NCBI GenBank assembly: GCA_038897115.1
Contig: JAWAXC010000006.1
Span: 1 to 52,924 of the forward strand
Length of the DNA stretch: 52,924 nt
From: Sulfolobales archaeon
Lineage (GTDB): Archaea; Thermoproteota; Thermoprotei_A; Sulfolobales; AG1
Direction of reading: 5' to 3'
The notes under the pieces were generated by a model. That model did no database searches and was not told the origin of the DNA. It saw only the letters and a list, made by a program, of their open reading frames with translations. How positions within the stretch are numbered: position 1 is the first letter of the stretch; every line of letters begins with the position of its first letter. Shown here piece by piece: positions 44,811 to 52,924 of the stretch. Both the position numbers and the translations under genes were made by a program.

Positions 44811-45601
44811 AGGTATTTCATAACCTCCTCCTCTAAATATAGAAGATCTCTACCATGCCATATACTCTGTGCTAGGAGAGCCTGCCTCACTAGAATTTCA
44901 AGCCCATTGATAAAGGGTATTCCTCTCTCGATTGCAGCTATTATAAGCTGTGTCTTCACAGGCCTATAAACAAGATCTATTATGAGGGTGCTTCTAAGGC
45001 ATCTAGATGGGATATATGATGGGTCTGGCGTTGCGTTTAGAACCACATCATAGCCTTCGCTACAGTTCTCCATGATATATGCTTCATATCCAGAGTCTCT
45101 AAGTCTAGCCACCAGCTCCTCTGCTCTAGCTCTAGTCCTATTCATTATATATATGCTACACCCTAGATCCCCTAGCGCGTATGAAGAAGCCTTTGCAGCC
45201 CCGCCTGCCCCGGCCACCAGGCATTTCATACCATCTAAGCCTCCAAATCTCTCTTGAACAAGCTGTTTAATCGCTAGATAATCTGTATTATACCCTCTTT
45301 TCATATAAACCGTGTTTACAGCGCCGATCTTTTCCACAATAGGTTCTAACTCTTCTAAATATTTAGTGGCCCTCTCTTTATATGGTATTGTTATGTTTAG
45401 CCCTCTAGATATCTCTAGAAGCCCTCTAAAAGCTATATCGAAGCTCTCCTCTGCTATATCAAATGCTAAATATACAGAGTTATCGCCTATGAGTTCGAAT
45501 ATATGGTTATGTATAGCTGGTGATAATGAATAGCTTATCCCCATACCAACTAAGCAGTAGAGATTTGTTGTTGCATCTATTCTAGGCATGATTTTAAACA
45601 C
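44780..45601 (-). CDS. aroE: Shikimate dehydrogenase
   Basis: Reduces 3-dehydroshikimate with NADPH. Markers: [10 protein letters not shown] for the substrate, NITIPYKE with the catalytic Lys, [15 protein letters not shown], and the Rossmann motif [13 protein letters not shown] followed by NRTRARA for NADP. Length 273 is normal. Overlaps aroB upstream by 25 bases. Confidence 0.95.
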   Translation of the reverse strand: MFKIMPRIDATTNLYCLVGMGISYSLSPAIHNHIFELIGDNSVYLAFDIAEESFDIAFRGLLEISRGLNITIPYKERATKYLEELEPIVEKIGAVNTVYMKRGYNTDYLAIKQLVQERFGGLDGMKCLVAGAGGAAKASSYALGDLGCSIYIMNRTRARAEELVARLRDSGYEAYIMENCSEGYDVVLNATPDPSYIPSRCLRSTLIIDLVYRPVKTQLIIAAIERGIPFINGLEILVRQALLAQSIWHGRDLLYLEEEVMKYLCREIPSVEC

Positions 45602-46635
45602 ACCTCAAGATCCTCTACCTTTACCTCTACACCCCGCCACATACCTACTCCTGTTAGAAGGGGTAGCCTTATAGATCCTCTTCTCCTCTTTTTATCCCTT
45701 CTAAGCGCTTCAACAGCCCTTTCCATATCTATATCAACACCGAGCTCCCTAGCTGATGTGGGTAATCTATAGATCCTCAGTATATTAATTAGAAACTCTA
45801 TAACCTTTCCCCCAATCATACCCATTTTCTCTGCGAGCAGGGCTTCACATACCATCCCAACCGATATAGCCTTTCCATGGGGTACTCTGAAACCACTACC
45901 GGCTTCAATCGCATGCCCTATTGTGTGTCCATAGTTAAGCACTATTCTAATACCCATGTTATCTCTCTCATCTATCTCAACTATTTTCATCTTATTCACA
46001 GCAGATCTATATATGATCTCCTCGATCATATTTTCATCCAGGCTCAGGATCTCTTTACTCCTGCTCTCTAGTAGGAAGCATAGCTCTCGATCAAGGGTTA
46101 TGCAGTACTTTACAACCTCTGCCAAGCCATTTAATATCTCCTCCAATGGGAGTGTAGCTAAGAAAGATGTTTCCGATATAACCAGGTTAGGCTGGTAGAA
46201 CGTCCCTAGAACATTTTTAACACCATCGAAATTAACACCGTTCTTCCCCCCCATAGCTGCGTCAACCATTCCGAGGAGAGTTGTTGGGATGTTGATCAGC
46301 TTAACCCCTCTCCTATATATAGATGCAGCAAAGCCTGCCACATCTAAAACAGTTCCACCCCCTACTGCCACTATCCACTCCAGATCTGGCGAGGCAGTTC
46401 TATGGATCAGCCTTATGATTTCCAAGACATTCTCTATATCCTTAGCCCTTTCCCCATCTTCAACCCCTATAACTCTTGCTACATTGTCTAGCTTCTCAGC
46501 CACATTTCTGGGATCTATCTTTCTGCTATGTATTATTACAGCTTCACCTTCCACATCCTTCAGAATATCTAGAGAACCTTTACCAATAGCTATTTTTGTC
46601 TCTCTATTACATAGCTTTGAGATATAGATCCTCAT
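45577..46635 (-). CDS. aroB: 3-Dehydroquinate synthase
   Basis: Cyclises DAHP to 3-dehydroquinate, using NAD and zinc. Markers: VGGGTVLDVAGFAASIYRRG, INIPTTLLGMVDAAMGGKNGVN, the zinc-binding Glu in LAEVVKYCI, and LNYGHTIGHAIEAG with the ligand histidines. Length 352 is normal. ATG at 46635 overlaps the stop of the DAHP synthase gene by four bases. Confidence 0.95.
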   Translation of the reverse strand: MRIYISKLCNRETKIAIGKGSLDILKDVEGEAVIIHSRKIDPRNVAEKLDNVARVIGVEDGERAKDIENVLEIIRLIHRTASPDLEWIVAVGGGTVLDVAGFAASIYRRGVKLINIPTTLLGMVDAAMGGKNGVNFDGVKNVLGTFYQPNLVISETSFLATLPLEEILNGLAEVVKYCITLDRELCFLLESRSKEILSLDENMIEEIIYRSAVNKMKIVEIDERDNMGIRIVLNYGHTIGHAIEAGSGFRVPHGKAISVGMVCEALLAEKMGMIGGKVIEFLINILRIYRLPTSARELGVDIDMERAVEALRRDKKRRRGSIRLPLLTGVGMWRGVEVKVEDLEVCLKSCLE

Positions 46636-47627
46636 AGATCCCTACCCACAGCTTTTGCCACAGATCTCAGCTTATCGATTAGCCTGCTAAACTCCTCTAT
46701 AGTAAGCTGTTGCTCAGAATCGCTTAGAGCTTTTTCGGGATTTGGATGAACCTCTATTAAAAGCATGTCAACACCAGCTGCTACTGAGGCTAGGGCTAGA
46801 GGAGCTACCAGATCTCTTTTTCCAGCAGGGTGGCTAGGATCAACGCATATTGGTAGATGTGTGAGTTTCTTTGCAAGAACAGCCCCACCTATATCTAGTG
46901 TAAATCTGGTTCCATGCTCAAAACTCCTTATCCCCCTCTCGCAGAGGACTAAGGATCCGTTTCCCTCGAGTAATATGTATTCCGCGCTTTGAAGCCACTC
47001 ATCAACAGTATTTCCAAAACCTCTCTTAAGCAGCACAGGTTTCCCACTCCTACCAACCTCTCTTAATAAGGGGAAGTTCTGCGAGTTTCTAGCACCTATC
47101 TGGAGCATATGGACATACTCCTTGAAGAGGCTAATATCCCTGGGATCCATTATCTCAGATACTATAGGCATGCCGGTCTCCTCCGAAACCCTTTTAAGGA
47201 TCTTAAGCCCCTCTTCTCCAAGACCTTGGAAGGAGTATGGGCTTGTCCTAGGCTTGAAAGCCCCTCCCCTCAATATTGAGACGCCAAGACGCTTTAGCGC
47301 CTTAGCAACCTCGATCATCTGCTCAACACTCTCCACAGAGCATGGGCCAGCTGCGATCACAACTTTGCTACCCCCTATCTCGATGCCTTCAACATCTACA
47401 ATGGTATCTCTATCCCTCCACTCCCTACTAGCAAGGGGATATGGCTTCTTAACTCTAAAGAGACTCTCTATCGAGGGATCTGCTATGCCTTCGACCAGGC
47501 TATCAGGCCATGCAATTACTATGGATTTGCCATATAGCCTAGTTACTCTATAAGAGGCGGATCTATCTCTTAGCTTCTCTAGAACACTTGATAGATCACC
47601 GTTTTCCTTTATCGTAATAATGATCAT
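46632..47627 (-). CDS. aroG: DAHP synthase (type I beta, with regulatory N-terminal domain)
   Basis: Condenses PEP and erythrose 4-phosphate. Core markers: AAGPCSVESVEQM, LRGGAFKPRTSPYSFQG, IGARNSQNFPLL, LLKRGFG and CVDPSHPAGKRD, then EVHPNPEKALSDSEQQL. The first 65 residues are a ferredoxin-like domain as in the Thermotoga enzyme, where it mediates inhibition by aromatic amino acids, so feedback control is likely. Length 331. It overlaps tyrA by four bases. Confidence 0.94.
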   Translation of the reverse strand: MIIITIKENGDLSSVLEKLRDRSASYRVTRLYGKSIVIAWPDSLVEGIADPSIESLFRVKKPYPLASREWRDRDTIVDVEGIEIGGSKVVIAAGPCSVESVEQMIEVAKALKRLGVSILRGGAFKPRTSPYSFQGLGEEGLKILKRVSEETGMPIVSEIMDPRDISLFKEYVHMLQIGARNSQNFPLLREVGRSGKPVLLKRGFGNTVDEWLQSAEYILLEGNGSLVLCERGIRSFEHGTRFTLDIGGAVLAKKLTHLPICVDPSHPAGKRDLVAPLALASVAAGVDMLLIEVHPNPEKALSDSEQQLTIEEFSRLIDKLRSVAKAVGRDL

Positions 47628-48667
47628 GGATAATCACCTCCGAATATTCTGGCTACCTTTATCAATGCTTCAACACCTACCCTCCTAGCTTCGGAGGCAT
47701 ATTTATTATACCTTTGGATCTCCTTGATCACTTCAGCATTATTTTTAATCCTTTCAACAACCTCATCAATCTTTCTCATATTATATGTTCTAAACATTCT
47801 ATATTCAACACCATATCTCCTAGAAAGATCTTCAATAGCTTCAGATAGTGCTAGCATGTAGAGATGGGGTATAACCTGGACTATCGCCATAGCCCTCTCA
47901 TGCTCATCATATCCTGCGATAACTGGTACAAGTCCTATTGAAGACCAAAAGATCATTGCCTCCTCAAGCACCTCAGCCCCAGTATCGCTTGGGATCAGGA
48001 CTATGGTTTCACCATAGGGGAGAATCGATGGGCCGAAGAGCGGGTGTGTCGATATATAGCTAAAGCCTAGCTCCTTCGAGGCAGAGGCCATCTTCTCGTA
48101 GATCCCTGTTTTAGCTGATAATATATCCATAACGATCTTCCCCTTCATATAGGTGGCAAGGCTATCCACATATCCATTGGTAAAGGCTTCTCTAGAGAGT
48201 GCTATCACAACATAATCGCTTCTCAAGATAATATCCCTGGGATCTCCATATTCACATCCTATCGCCCCAGCGAGATCCCTAGCCTTCTCAGGATCTCTTC
48301 CACCTATCATCACCCTATGTCCTGCGAGCACCATCATCTCGCCTAAGGTTCTAGCCATGCCCCCATATCCTAGCACTGCAACCCTCTTGCTATTAGTGGT
48401 TAGGGTTGTCTGAACAGCTATAGAGTAGCGTATGAGTATCTTAGCTATTTCTCTTGCCAGGCTCTCTGGAATACCTTTCTCCCTGGACAGCCGGATCCAT
48501 CTCTCCTCCACCTCCGCCTCTCTGGTAAGATCTCTTATGGGCGCACCCTTCGCCTTTTTAAGTAGCCCTATCTTCATAGCTATATCTAGCCTCCTTCTTA
48601 TTAGCTCTATAAGCTCTCCATCTATCCTATCTATCTCTCTCCTAAGCATTTCGATCTCTTCTAACAC
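47624..48667 (-). CDS. tyrA: Chorismate mutase-prephenate dehydrogenase fusion
   Basis: Makes 4-hydroxyphenylpyruvate from chorismate in two steps. Residues 1-90 are an AroQ-type chorismate mutase helix pattern ([40 protein letters not shown]). From about 95 the NAD-binding fold follows ([17 protein letters not shown]), and [14 protein letters not shown] is the prephenate dehydrogenase substrate motif. Length 347. It overlaps the transketolase C subunit by 26 bases if ATG 48667 is used, or 8 from ATG 48649. No phenylalanine-branch gene (pheA) is in the window. Confidence 0.93.
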   Translation of the reverse strand: MLEEIEMLRREIDRIDGELIELIRRRLDIAMKIGLLKKAKGAPIRDLTREAEVEERWIRLSREKGIPESLAREIAKILIRYSIAVQTTLTTNSKRVAVLGYGGMARTLGEMMVLAGHRVMIGGRDPEKARDLAGAIGCEYGDPRDIILRSDYVVIALSREAFTNGYVDSLATYMKGKIVMDILSAKTGIYEKMASASKELGFSYISTHPLFGPSILPYGETIVLIPSDTGAEVLEEAMIFWSSIGLVPVIAGYDEHERAMAIVQVIPHLYMLALSEAIEDLSRRYGVEYRMFRTYNMRKIDEVVERIKNNAEVIKEIQRYNKYASEARRVGVEALIKVARIFGGDYP

Positions 48668-49583
48668 CTCTGATCACCTCTAGCACGGCCTTAACAACAC
48701 TGTTTCTGCCGAGGCCAAAGTATTCTATCAGCTCTTCATGTGTTTTAGCTGTTCTACCAAAGGTCTTAGCACCGAGCATCCTCATAGGAACTGGGTATCT
48801 GCTAACAACAACCTCAGCAACGGCTGAGCCTAAGCCTCCATATATGCTGTGCTCCTCAATAGTTACTATAGCCCCAGTTTTTCTAGCATACCTCTCTATG
48901 ATCTCCTCATCTATCGGCTTAATAGTTGACATGTTTATCACCGCAGCACTTATACCCATTCTCTCCAGCTCCTTAGAAGCTTCGAGGGCGCTCCAGAGAA
49001 CAACGCCTGCCCCTATTATCGCTACATCTTCTCCATCTCTAAGTATTGAGGCTCTGCCGATTTTGAACCCCTCTTCAAGATCTTTGGTTATTGGGGGTGA
49101 GTAGTCTCTCCCAACTCTATAGTATATCGGCCCCCTCCCATTTAGCACAACCTCTGGCAGGCTTCTCTCAACCTCATATGCATCTGCAGGTACTATTACA
49201 GTCATATTTGGTATAACCCTCATTAATGCTATATCCTCCAACGCCTGGTGGCTTGATCCATCGATGCTATCGCTATACCCAGCATGTGTGGCTATGAACT
49301 TAACATTTAGATTCATCCTAGCAGTTGTATTCCTTATCTGCTCCCAGGCCCTCATAAGAAACATTGCGAAGCCTACTACAACAGGCTTCATCCCGCTTGC
49401 TGCGAGTCCTGCGGCGAAGTTCACCATATGTTGCTCCGCTATACCAACGTTGAAATATCTCTCGGGAAAACGATCTCTGAAGTATGAGGCTCTAGTGGAA
49501 TCACCTACATCAGCTGTGATCACAACCAAGTCTCTATCAACCTCCCCAAGACGCACTAGGGTTCTCCCAAGCGCTTCACGCAT
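48642..49583 (-). CDS. Transketolase, C-terminal subunit
   Basis: The pyrimidine-binding and C-terminal domains of transketolase, encoded separately as in most archaea. Markers: [48 protein letters not shown] and [14 protein letters not shown]. The frame runs back to 49613, but ATG 49583 gives the usual start MREALGRTL and an eight-base overlap with the N subunit. Together they supply erythrose 4-phosphate, which explains their place at the head of the aromatic genes. Confidence 0.93.
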   Translation of the reverse strand: MREALGRTLVRLGEVDRDLVVITADVGDSTRASYFRDRFPERYFNVGIAEQHMVNFAAGLAASGMKPVVVGFAMFLMRAWEQIRNTTARMNLNVKFIATHAGYSDSIDGSSHQALEDIALMRVIPNMTVIVPADAYEVERSLPEVVLNGRGPIYYRVGRDYSPPITKDLEEGFKIGRASILRDGEDVAIIGAGVVLWSALEASKELERMGISAAVINMSTIKPIDEEIIERYARKTGAIVTIEEHSIYGGLGSAVAEVVVSRYPVPMRMLGAKTFGRTAKTHEELIEYFGLGRNSVVKAVLEVIRGVRRDRNA

Positions 49584-50370
49584 TGAGGATAGCTCTTTTA
49601 ACACTATCGACACCCGGCTTCTGGATCTTTGTGTTCTCTATCTCAACAACACCCTTCCCTCTAACAGTTTTAGCAAATATAGCTGTTGGCATGTTAGAGG
49701 ATAGAGCCTCGCTTATAGCTCTATCCAGGCTAGCAATGCTATGTCCATCACACATTATAACTTTCCACCCAACGATCCTCCATACATATGGTAGATAGTG
49801 CTTTGGCTTTATATCCTCTGTTGAGCCATCCAGCTGAAAGCCATTGTTGTCGACGATCACCACTAGGTTATCCAGCTTTTTAGCAGCAGCATGTGTCATA
49901 GCCTCCCAAACCTCTCCCTCATCCTGCTCACCATCCCCCATAACAACGTATACCCTTCCCCTACCACCTCGGATCTTGATCCCCATTGCAACTCCTACAC
50001 CAAAGCTAAGGCCCTGCCCAAGACTCCCAGTAGACATATCAACTCCTGGTATGCTTATCTCTGGATGTCCTTGGAGAATGCTAGATATATCATGGATCTT
50101 CTCAAGCTCTTTTATAGATATAATCCCACTTTCTGCTAGGGCCGCATAGAGGGTTGGGGCTGCGTGTCCCTTGCTTAGTATAAGCCAATCCCTATTTATA
50201 GGATCACTAGATCTTCTTAAATATTTAAACATTAGTATAGCTAGTATTTCTACAGAGCTTAACGAAGATCCTAGATGTAGGGATTGATCGTGGAGATACA
50301 TATTCAGAACATGACTTCTTATCCTAGAAGCTAGGAGCTCTATATCCCCTAAGCTTCTAGGATTCCCCAT
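49576..50370 (-). CDS. Transketolase, N-terminal subunit
   Basis: The thiamine-diphosphate PP-binding half: [37 protein letters not shown], and the metal/TPP motif [16 protein letters not shown]. Length 264 is usual. First gene of the aromatic run; the leader after the TATA box at about 50428 is around 30 bases. ATG 50370 is the only in-frame start in that leader. Confidence 0.94.
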   Translation of the reverse strand: MGNPRSLGDIELLASRIRSHVLNMYLHDQSLHLGSSLSSVEILAILMFKYLRRSSDPINRDWLILSKGHAAPTLYAALAESGIISIKELEKIHDISSILQGHPEISIPGVDMSTGSLGQGLSFGVGVAMGIKIRGGRGRVYVVMGDGEQDEGEVWEAMTHAAAKKLDNLVVIVDNNGFQLDGSTEDIKPKHYLPYVWRIVGWKVIMCDGHSIASLDRAISEALSSNMPTAIFAKTVRGKGVVEIENTKIQKPGVDSVKRAILNA

Positions 50371-50421
50371 TGGTATTGGAACTCCATCTCCCCACCAACC
50401 TCGGAATGAGTAAAGAGTTAA

Positions 50422-50435
50422 CCGGTATATAAGCT
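50422..50435 (-). promoter_or_regulatory. Promoter of the transketolase-aromatic operon
   Basis: On the minus strand GAAAAGCTTATATACC combines an A-rich BRE with a TATA box; start predicted near 50402, about 30 bases before ATG 50370. No other TATA box or gap of more than two bases occurs downstream until aroD ends, so this may drive all ten genes. Confidence 0.55.
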
Positions 50436-50583
50436 TTTCTCTTCTAAATTATGATAAATAATTCCTCAACTATATGATTGATCTAGGATTTATGCGAGCT
50501 ATATGGAAAAAGGTGAAGAGAGATCCTCGATATAGAGCTTAACAAGGATATATGTGATATTAATGCTATAAAACCGTGAAGCC

Positions 50584-51555
50584 CTATGTTAGGGGTAGGT
50601 TTAGCTTTAGCGCCTTTACAATCTCCTTATATCTATTTCTAACCGTAACCTCGGTCACCCCAGCTACCATAGCTATTTCTTTCTGAGTCTTTTTCTCGTT
50701 ATTTAGGAGGCATGCTATGTATACCGCCGCAGCAGCTATCCCAGCAGGGTCTTTCCCAGCACCTATACCTGTATCCCTTATCTTCTTCAGGATATCCTTT
50801 GCAGTTGCCTCTATACTCCCACTTAGACCTAGTGTGCTTATTATCTTTGGTACATAGTGGAATGGATCTGGTTTCGGCATCTCAAGCCCCAGCTCCTTCC
50901 AGTCTAGCTCTTTATAGAGGAGTCTGAAGCATCTGGCCAGCTCCTTCCTCCCGCTTCTTGTGTATTGTGCTATCTCATCTAGGCTCCTCGGAACATTCAT
51001 GATCCTGCATGCTGCGTAGAGGGCTGCGGCTACAACACTCTCTATAGCCCTCCCCCTCACAAGGCCTGCCTCAACAGCCTTTCTATATATTATCGCGGCC
51101 TGCTCCTGCACCTCCTTCGGCAATCCAAGGGAGTTTGCTAGCCTCTGAAGCTCTGAGCTAGCCTGTGTTAGGTTTCTATCTATAGCGTTCTGAACCTTTG
51201 TTCTGATCTGCCACTTTCTTATCCTAGCATACTCCATTTTCTTCTTAAGATCCAGCTTCTTACCAGTAGCATCTCTATCCTTATAATCTATAATAGTCAC
51301 AAGACCTATATCCTCCATCGCGGGGGCGAGGGGAGAGCCAGACCTAGTTCTCCTCTCCCTCTCCTCCGGCGTGAATGCTCTCCACTCAGGCCCTTGATCC
51401 ACAATCCTCTCCTCTAGAACCTCCCCTGTCTCCTCGCATATATAGGCTCCCCTAGCTATATCTATCACTATTTTATCAGGCGGGCATCTAACCTCTTGGT
51501 TAGAGTCTTCCCTAACCTTTACAGCCACCTCGTTAACTCCGGAAGCCATATTCAA
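50584..51555 (-). CDS. tfb: Transcription initiation factor B (TFB)
   Basis: The general archaeal TFIIB homologue that recruits RNA polymerase to TBP-bound promoters. The N-terminal ribbon reads [21 protein letters not shown], then [12 protein letters not shown] (B-reader region) and two cyclin repeats ([36 protein letters not shown] with [16 protein letters not shown]). Only two of the four ribbon cysteines are present; Sulfolobus TFB has the same change, so this is normal. Length 323. TTG 51555 or ATG 51549 could start it; TATA-like boxes lie at about 51585-51618. Confidence 0.96.
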   Translation of the reverse strand: MNMASGVNEVAVKVREDSNQEVRCPPDKIVIDIARGAYICEETGEVLEERIVDQGPEWRAFTPEERERRTRSGSPLAPAMEDIGLVTIIDYKDRDATGKKLDLKKKMEYARIRKWQIRTKVQNAIDRNLTQASSELQRLANSLGLPKEVQEQAAIIYRKAVEAGLVRGRAIESVVAAALYAACRIMNVPRSLDEIAQYTRSGRKELARCFRLLYKELDWKELGLEMPKPDPFHYVPKIISTLGLSGSIEATAKDILKKIRDTGIGAGKDPAGIAAAAVYIACLLNNEKKTQKEIAMVAGVTEVTVRNRYKEIVKALKLNLPLT

Positions 51556-51640
51556 AAAACACCCCCATTACCAACTAGGCACAGCATAATATATATTCGT
51601 TAGAAAGCTTATAAATATAACGCCTCGTGGTTCTATATAC

Positions 51641-52030
51641 TCAAGGCTGATCTATAAAATATCTAGCCACGATCTTTGCCAACTCCTCAGGCTCCCACCT
51701 AGATCCCGATGCTATTTTTCGTCCATTAACAGCTATCACAGGTAGCTTTCCACTCCTATAGAGGAGCATTTTCATCAAACCCCTGAGGGTTAGAGCCTCT
51801 ATTATATATACTCTCGCATATATCCTCTTAGTCACCTCATTAATAAACCTAGTTATCTTTGTAGAGAGCTCTAGAACCTCTTTAGGATACTCCTTAAGCT
51901 GCTCGGGCTTATAATCAGCTCCGAAGCCCATCATCAAGATCTCGCAGTGCTCGCAGTGGCCAAGCATTATGGGGCTGATCGTTATGATCTCTATGGTGAT
52001 ATATCTCCCACCAGTTTTGATCCTAAACAT
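51641..52030 (-). CDS. Thioredoxin-fold protein
   Basis: A small thioredoxin-like protein: a strand (IEIITISPIML) leads to GHCEHCEIL, a CxxC motif where thioredoxins have their redox pair, and KLPVIAVNG supplies the cis-proline loop, followed by a last helix. About 130 residues. The frame extends to 52048, but ATG 52030 gives an eight-base overlap with the upstream gene. It probably belongs to a run with the two unknown genes and the ArsA-like ATPase. The redox partner is unknown. Confidence 0.65.
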   Translation of the reverse strand: MFRIKTGGRYITIEIITISPIMLGHCEHCEILMMGFGADYKPEQLKEYPKEVLELSTKITRFINEVTKRIYARVYIIEALTLRGLMKMLLYRSGKLPVIAVNGRKIASGSRWEPEELAKIVARYFIDQP

Positions 52031-52514
52031 GGCACTGGCTACCCCCAATACTTCTCAATACACCATCTACCCAGTCGCCTCCACCTATGAATTCCACTAA
52101 CATAGTTCTATCTGTAACGCTGCAATATAGATGAATACCCAACACTCTATGGATTTTAAAGCCGTATCTCTTTCTATAAATATATGCCTTAGCACTATGC
52201 CCCGAGATAGTCACCTCATATACCCTCTCAGCATTTCTGAGATCCTTCATAGATCTGTGATCCCTATAGCCAGGCCATATCTTTAGTCTAAGCATGATCT
52301 CCCCTAAAGGCGTTGCTATTCCATGCTCAACCTCACCCTCTCTAACCCACTTCACACTACCCTGCCTCGTGCTAGCGAATACATCTGAGTTCATAGGTAT
52401 AACCACTACCCTCCAGTCAAGGGGTAGTGAGAGAACTATATAGTTATAAACACCAGTTATTATATTGCCAACAGCTATTGTGACAAGCCTGTTCTCAGTG
52501 TATGTCATGCTCAC
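52023..52514 (-). CDS. Protein of unknown function in the ArsA-thioredoxin run
   Basis: I do not recognise this 163-residue protein. It appears beta-rich (YNYIVLSLPLDWRVVVIPM, AYIYRKRYGFKIHRVLGI, LVEFIGGG) with no signal peptide, transmembrane helix or known motif. It overlaps the upstream small gene by about 20 bases and the thioredoxin-like gene by up to 26, so it is likely translated with them. Confidence 0.6.
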   Translation of the reverse strand: MSMTYTENRLVTIAVGNIITGVYNYIVLSLPLDWRVVVIPMNSDVFASTRQGSVKWVREGEVEHGIATPLGEIMLRLKIWPGYRDHRSMKDLRNAERVYEVTISGHSAKAYIYRKRYGFKIHRVLGIHLYCSVTDRTMLVEFIGGGDWVDGVLRSIGGSQCHV

Positions 52515-52791
52515 TGATCACCTCAAGAATATCTTTGTCTCTAAGGCTTCTCTTCTTAAAATCCTCTATCTCGCCTACTAGATATGGTAGGAGCCTTAGT
52601 GTATAGTAGTTTGAGATAAACGGTATTCCTAGGAATTCGCCGAGTAATAAGAGATATAGTGAGTCCTTGTAGCTCCTAGCTATGTGGAGGGTCTCTCTAT
52701 ATAGATCAAATGTGCTCATCCCAAATATAAAATCCATTATTATATCCCTAGCTCTCTTTAGATCTATTTGTATCCTATTCAGGATCCTCAT
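52495..52791 (-). CDS. Small protein of unknown function next to ArsA
   Basis: A 98-residue, mainly helical protein with a central hydrophobic stretch (LYLLLLGEFLGIPFI) that could be buried or membrane-associated. I cannot name its family. ATG 52791 overlaps the stop of the ArsA-like gene (ATGA), a strong sign of coupling to it. Confidence 0.6.
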   Translation of the reverse strand: MRILNRIQIDLKRARDIIMDFIFGMSTFDLYRETLHIARSYKDSLYLLLLGEFLGIPFISNYYTLRLLPYLVGEIEDFKKRSLRDKDILEVISEHDIH

Positions 52792-52924
52792 GAAGACGCC
52801 TCAAGATCTTTGAGAAGTCTTCTAAGCCTTTCTAACCCCACCACATCCTCTGGGTATAACGGTATATAGCCTATCACCTGATCTCCAAAGAGCTTTCTTA
52901 TATACTCTAGATTCCTCTCTTGCT
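52788..52924 (-). CDS. C-terminal fragment of an ArsA/Get3-family ATPase
   Basis: Only the last 44 codons are in the window, open to the right edge. The tail reads QERNLEYIRKLFG, QVIGYIPLYPEDVVGLERL and LLKDLEASS, which resembles the end of ArsA/Get3 ATPases, where a hydrophobic strand and VPL/IPL-x-x-E-x-x-G segment precede the last helix. No P-loop is visible because it lies outside. Identification is moderate. Confidence 0.5.
   Translation of the reverse strand, partial: QERNLEYIRKLFGDQVIGYIPLYPEDVVGLERLRRLLKDLEASS

Noticed and set aside
51420-51500. Loss of two zinc-ribbon cysteines in TFB as an anomaly
   Set aside because: The same CPPDK...CxETG form is found in Sulfolobus TFB, so it is a normal crenarchaeal variant.
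1-52924. tRNA genes, rRNA genes and CRISPR arrays
   Set aside because: I looked for T-loop and anticodon-stem patterns, rRNA blocks and regularly spaced repeats and saw none; a tRNAscan and CRISPR search would settle this.

Overview
The window is a gene-dense chromosomal segment of a hyperthermophilic crenarchaeon (Thermoprotei). Reverse gyrase points to hyperthermophily. TFB, RpoK, a thermosome subunit, NAC, Hel308, an archaeal Brix protein, KEOPS Pcc1, Taw1 and a GHMP-type shikimate kinase all point to Archaea, and the TFB variant (CPPDK...CEETG) and the MTA phosphorylase resemble Sulfolobales/Desulfurococcales proteins. By eye the base composition is moderately AT-rich. I cannot name a genus. 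No rRNA, tRNA, CRISPR array or intact insertion sequence was seen.

Layout. 1-865: the end of a cut-off gene, then a non-coding stretch with a decayed ORF and a possible C/D box sRNA. 865-5786: agmatinase-family enzyme, four-CBS protein, an HAD-Brix-Pcc1 run, homoserine dehydrogenase. 6011-12599, all on the minus strand: a HerA-like ATPase overlapping a divergent TFB-like protein, lysyl-tRNA synthetase, Hel308 and a helical protein. 12744-17950: superoxide dismutase, a nucleotidyltransferase-like protein, thermosome, RpoK and a beta-CASP-like nuclease. 18316-22999: reverse gyrase and a nitrilase-like protein lacking a catalytic Glu. 23000-25800: an accessory-looking patch with an RHH regulator, an orphan ORF, a likely structured RNA, a nuclease-like protein and NAC. 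25835-34715: a CPSF-like nuclease, MTA phosphorylase, Nre DNA-repair protein, a TFS-like zinc ribbon, a radical SAM protein, a sugar-nucleotidyltransferase, PRPP synthetase, and a degenerate radical SAM-like gene bracketed by inverted copies of a short hairpin repeat. 34954-40944: Taw1, then acyl-CoA dehydrogenase, thiolase and DUF35 protein divergent from an acyl-CoA ligase.

40981-50370 is the most striking block. It is one minus-strand run of ten tightly packed genes: split transketolase (N and C subunits), chorismate mutase-prephenate dehydrogenase, DAHP synthase, aroB, aroE, aroC, GHMP shikimate kinase, aroA and aroD. It covers every step from erythrose 4-phosphate supply to chorismate plus the tyrosine branch, apparently from one promoter near 50428. 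The window ends with TFB and an ArsA/thioredoxin-like gene run.

The least explained signals are the candidate structured RNA at 24080-24215 (its first stem begins where the TATA box predicts transcription to start), a dispersed hairpin plus GGCTTTCAGCTGTAAA repeat, the HerA-like/TFB-like overlapping pair, the apparent frameshift at the start of the HAD gene, and a perfect 19-bp palindrome at 31344-31362. Start codons were chosen from Shine-Dalgarno-like sites, TATA spacing and family N-termini; none is proven.
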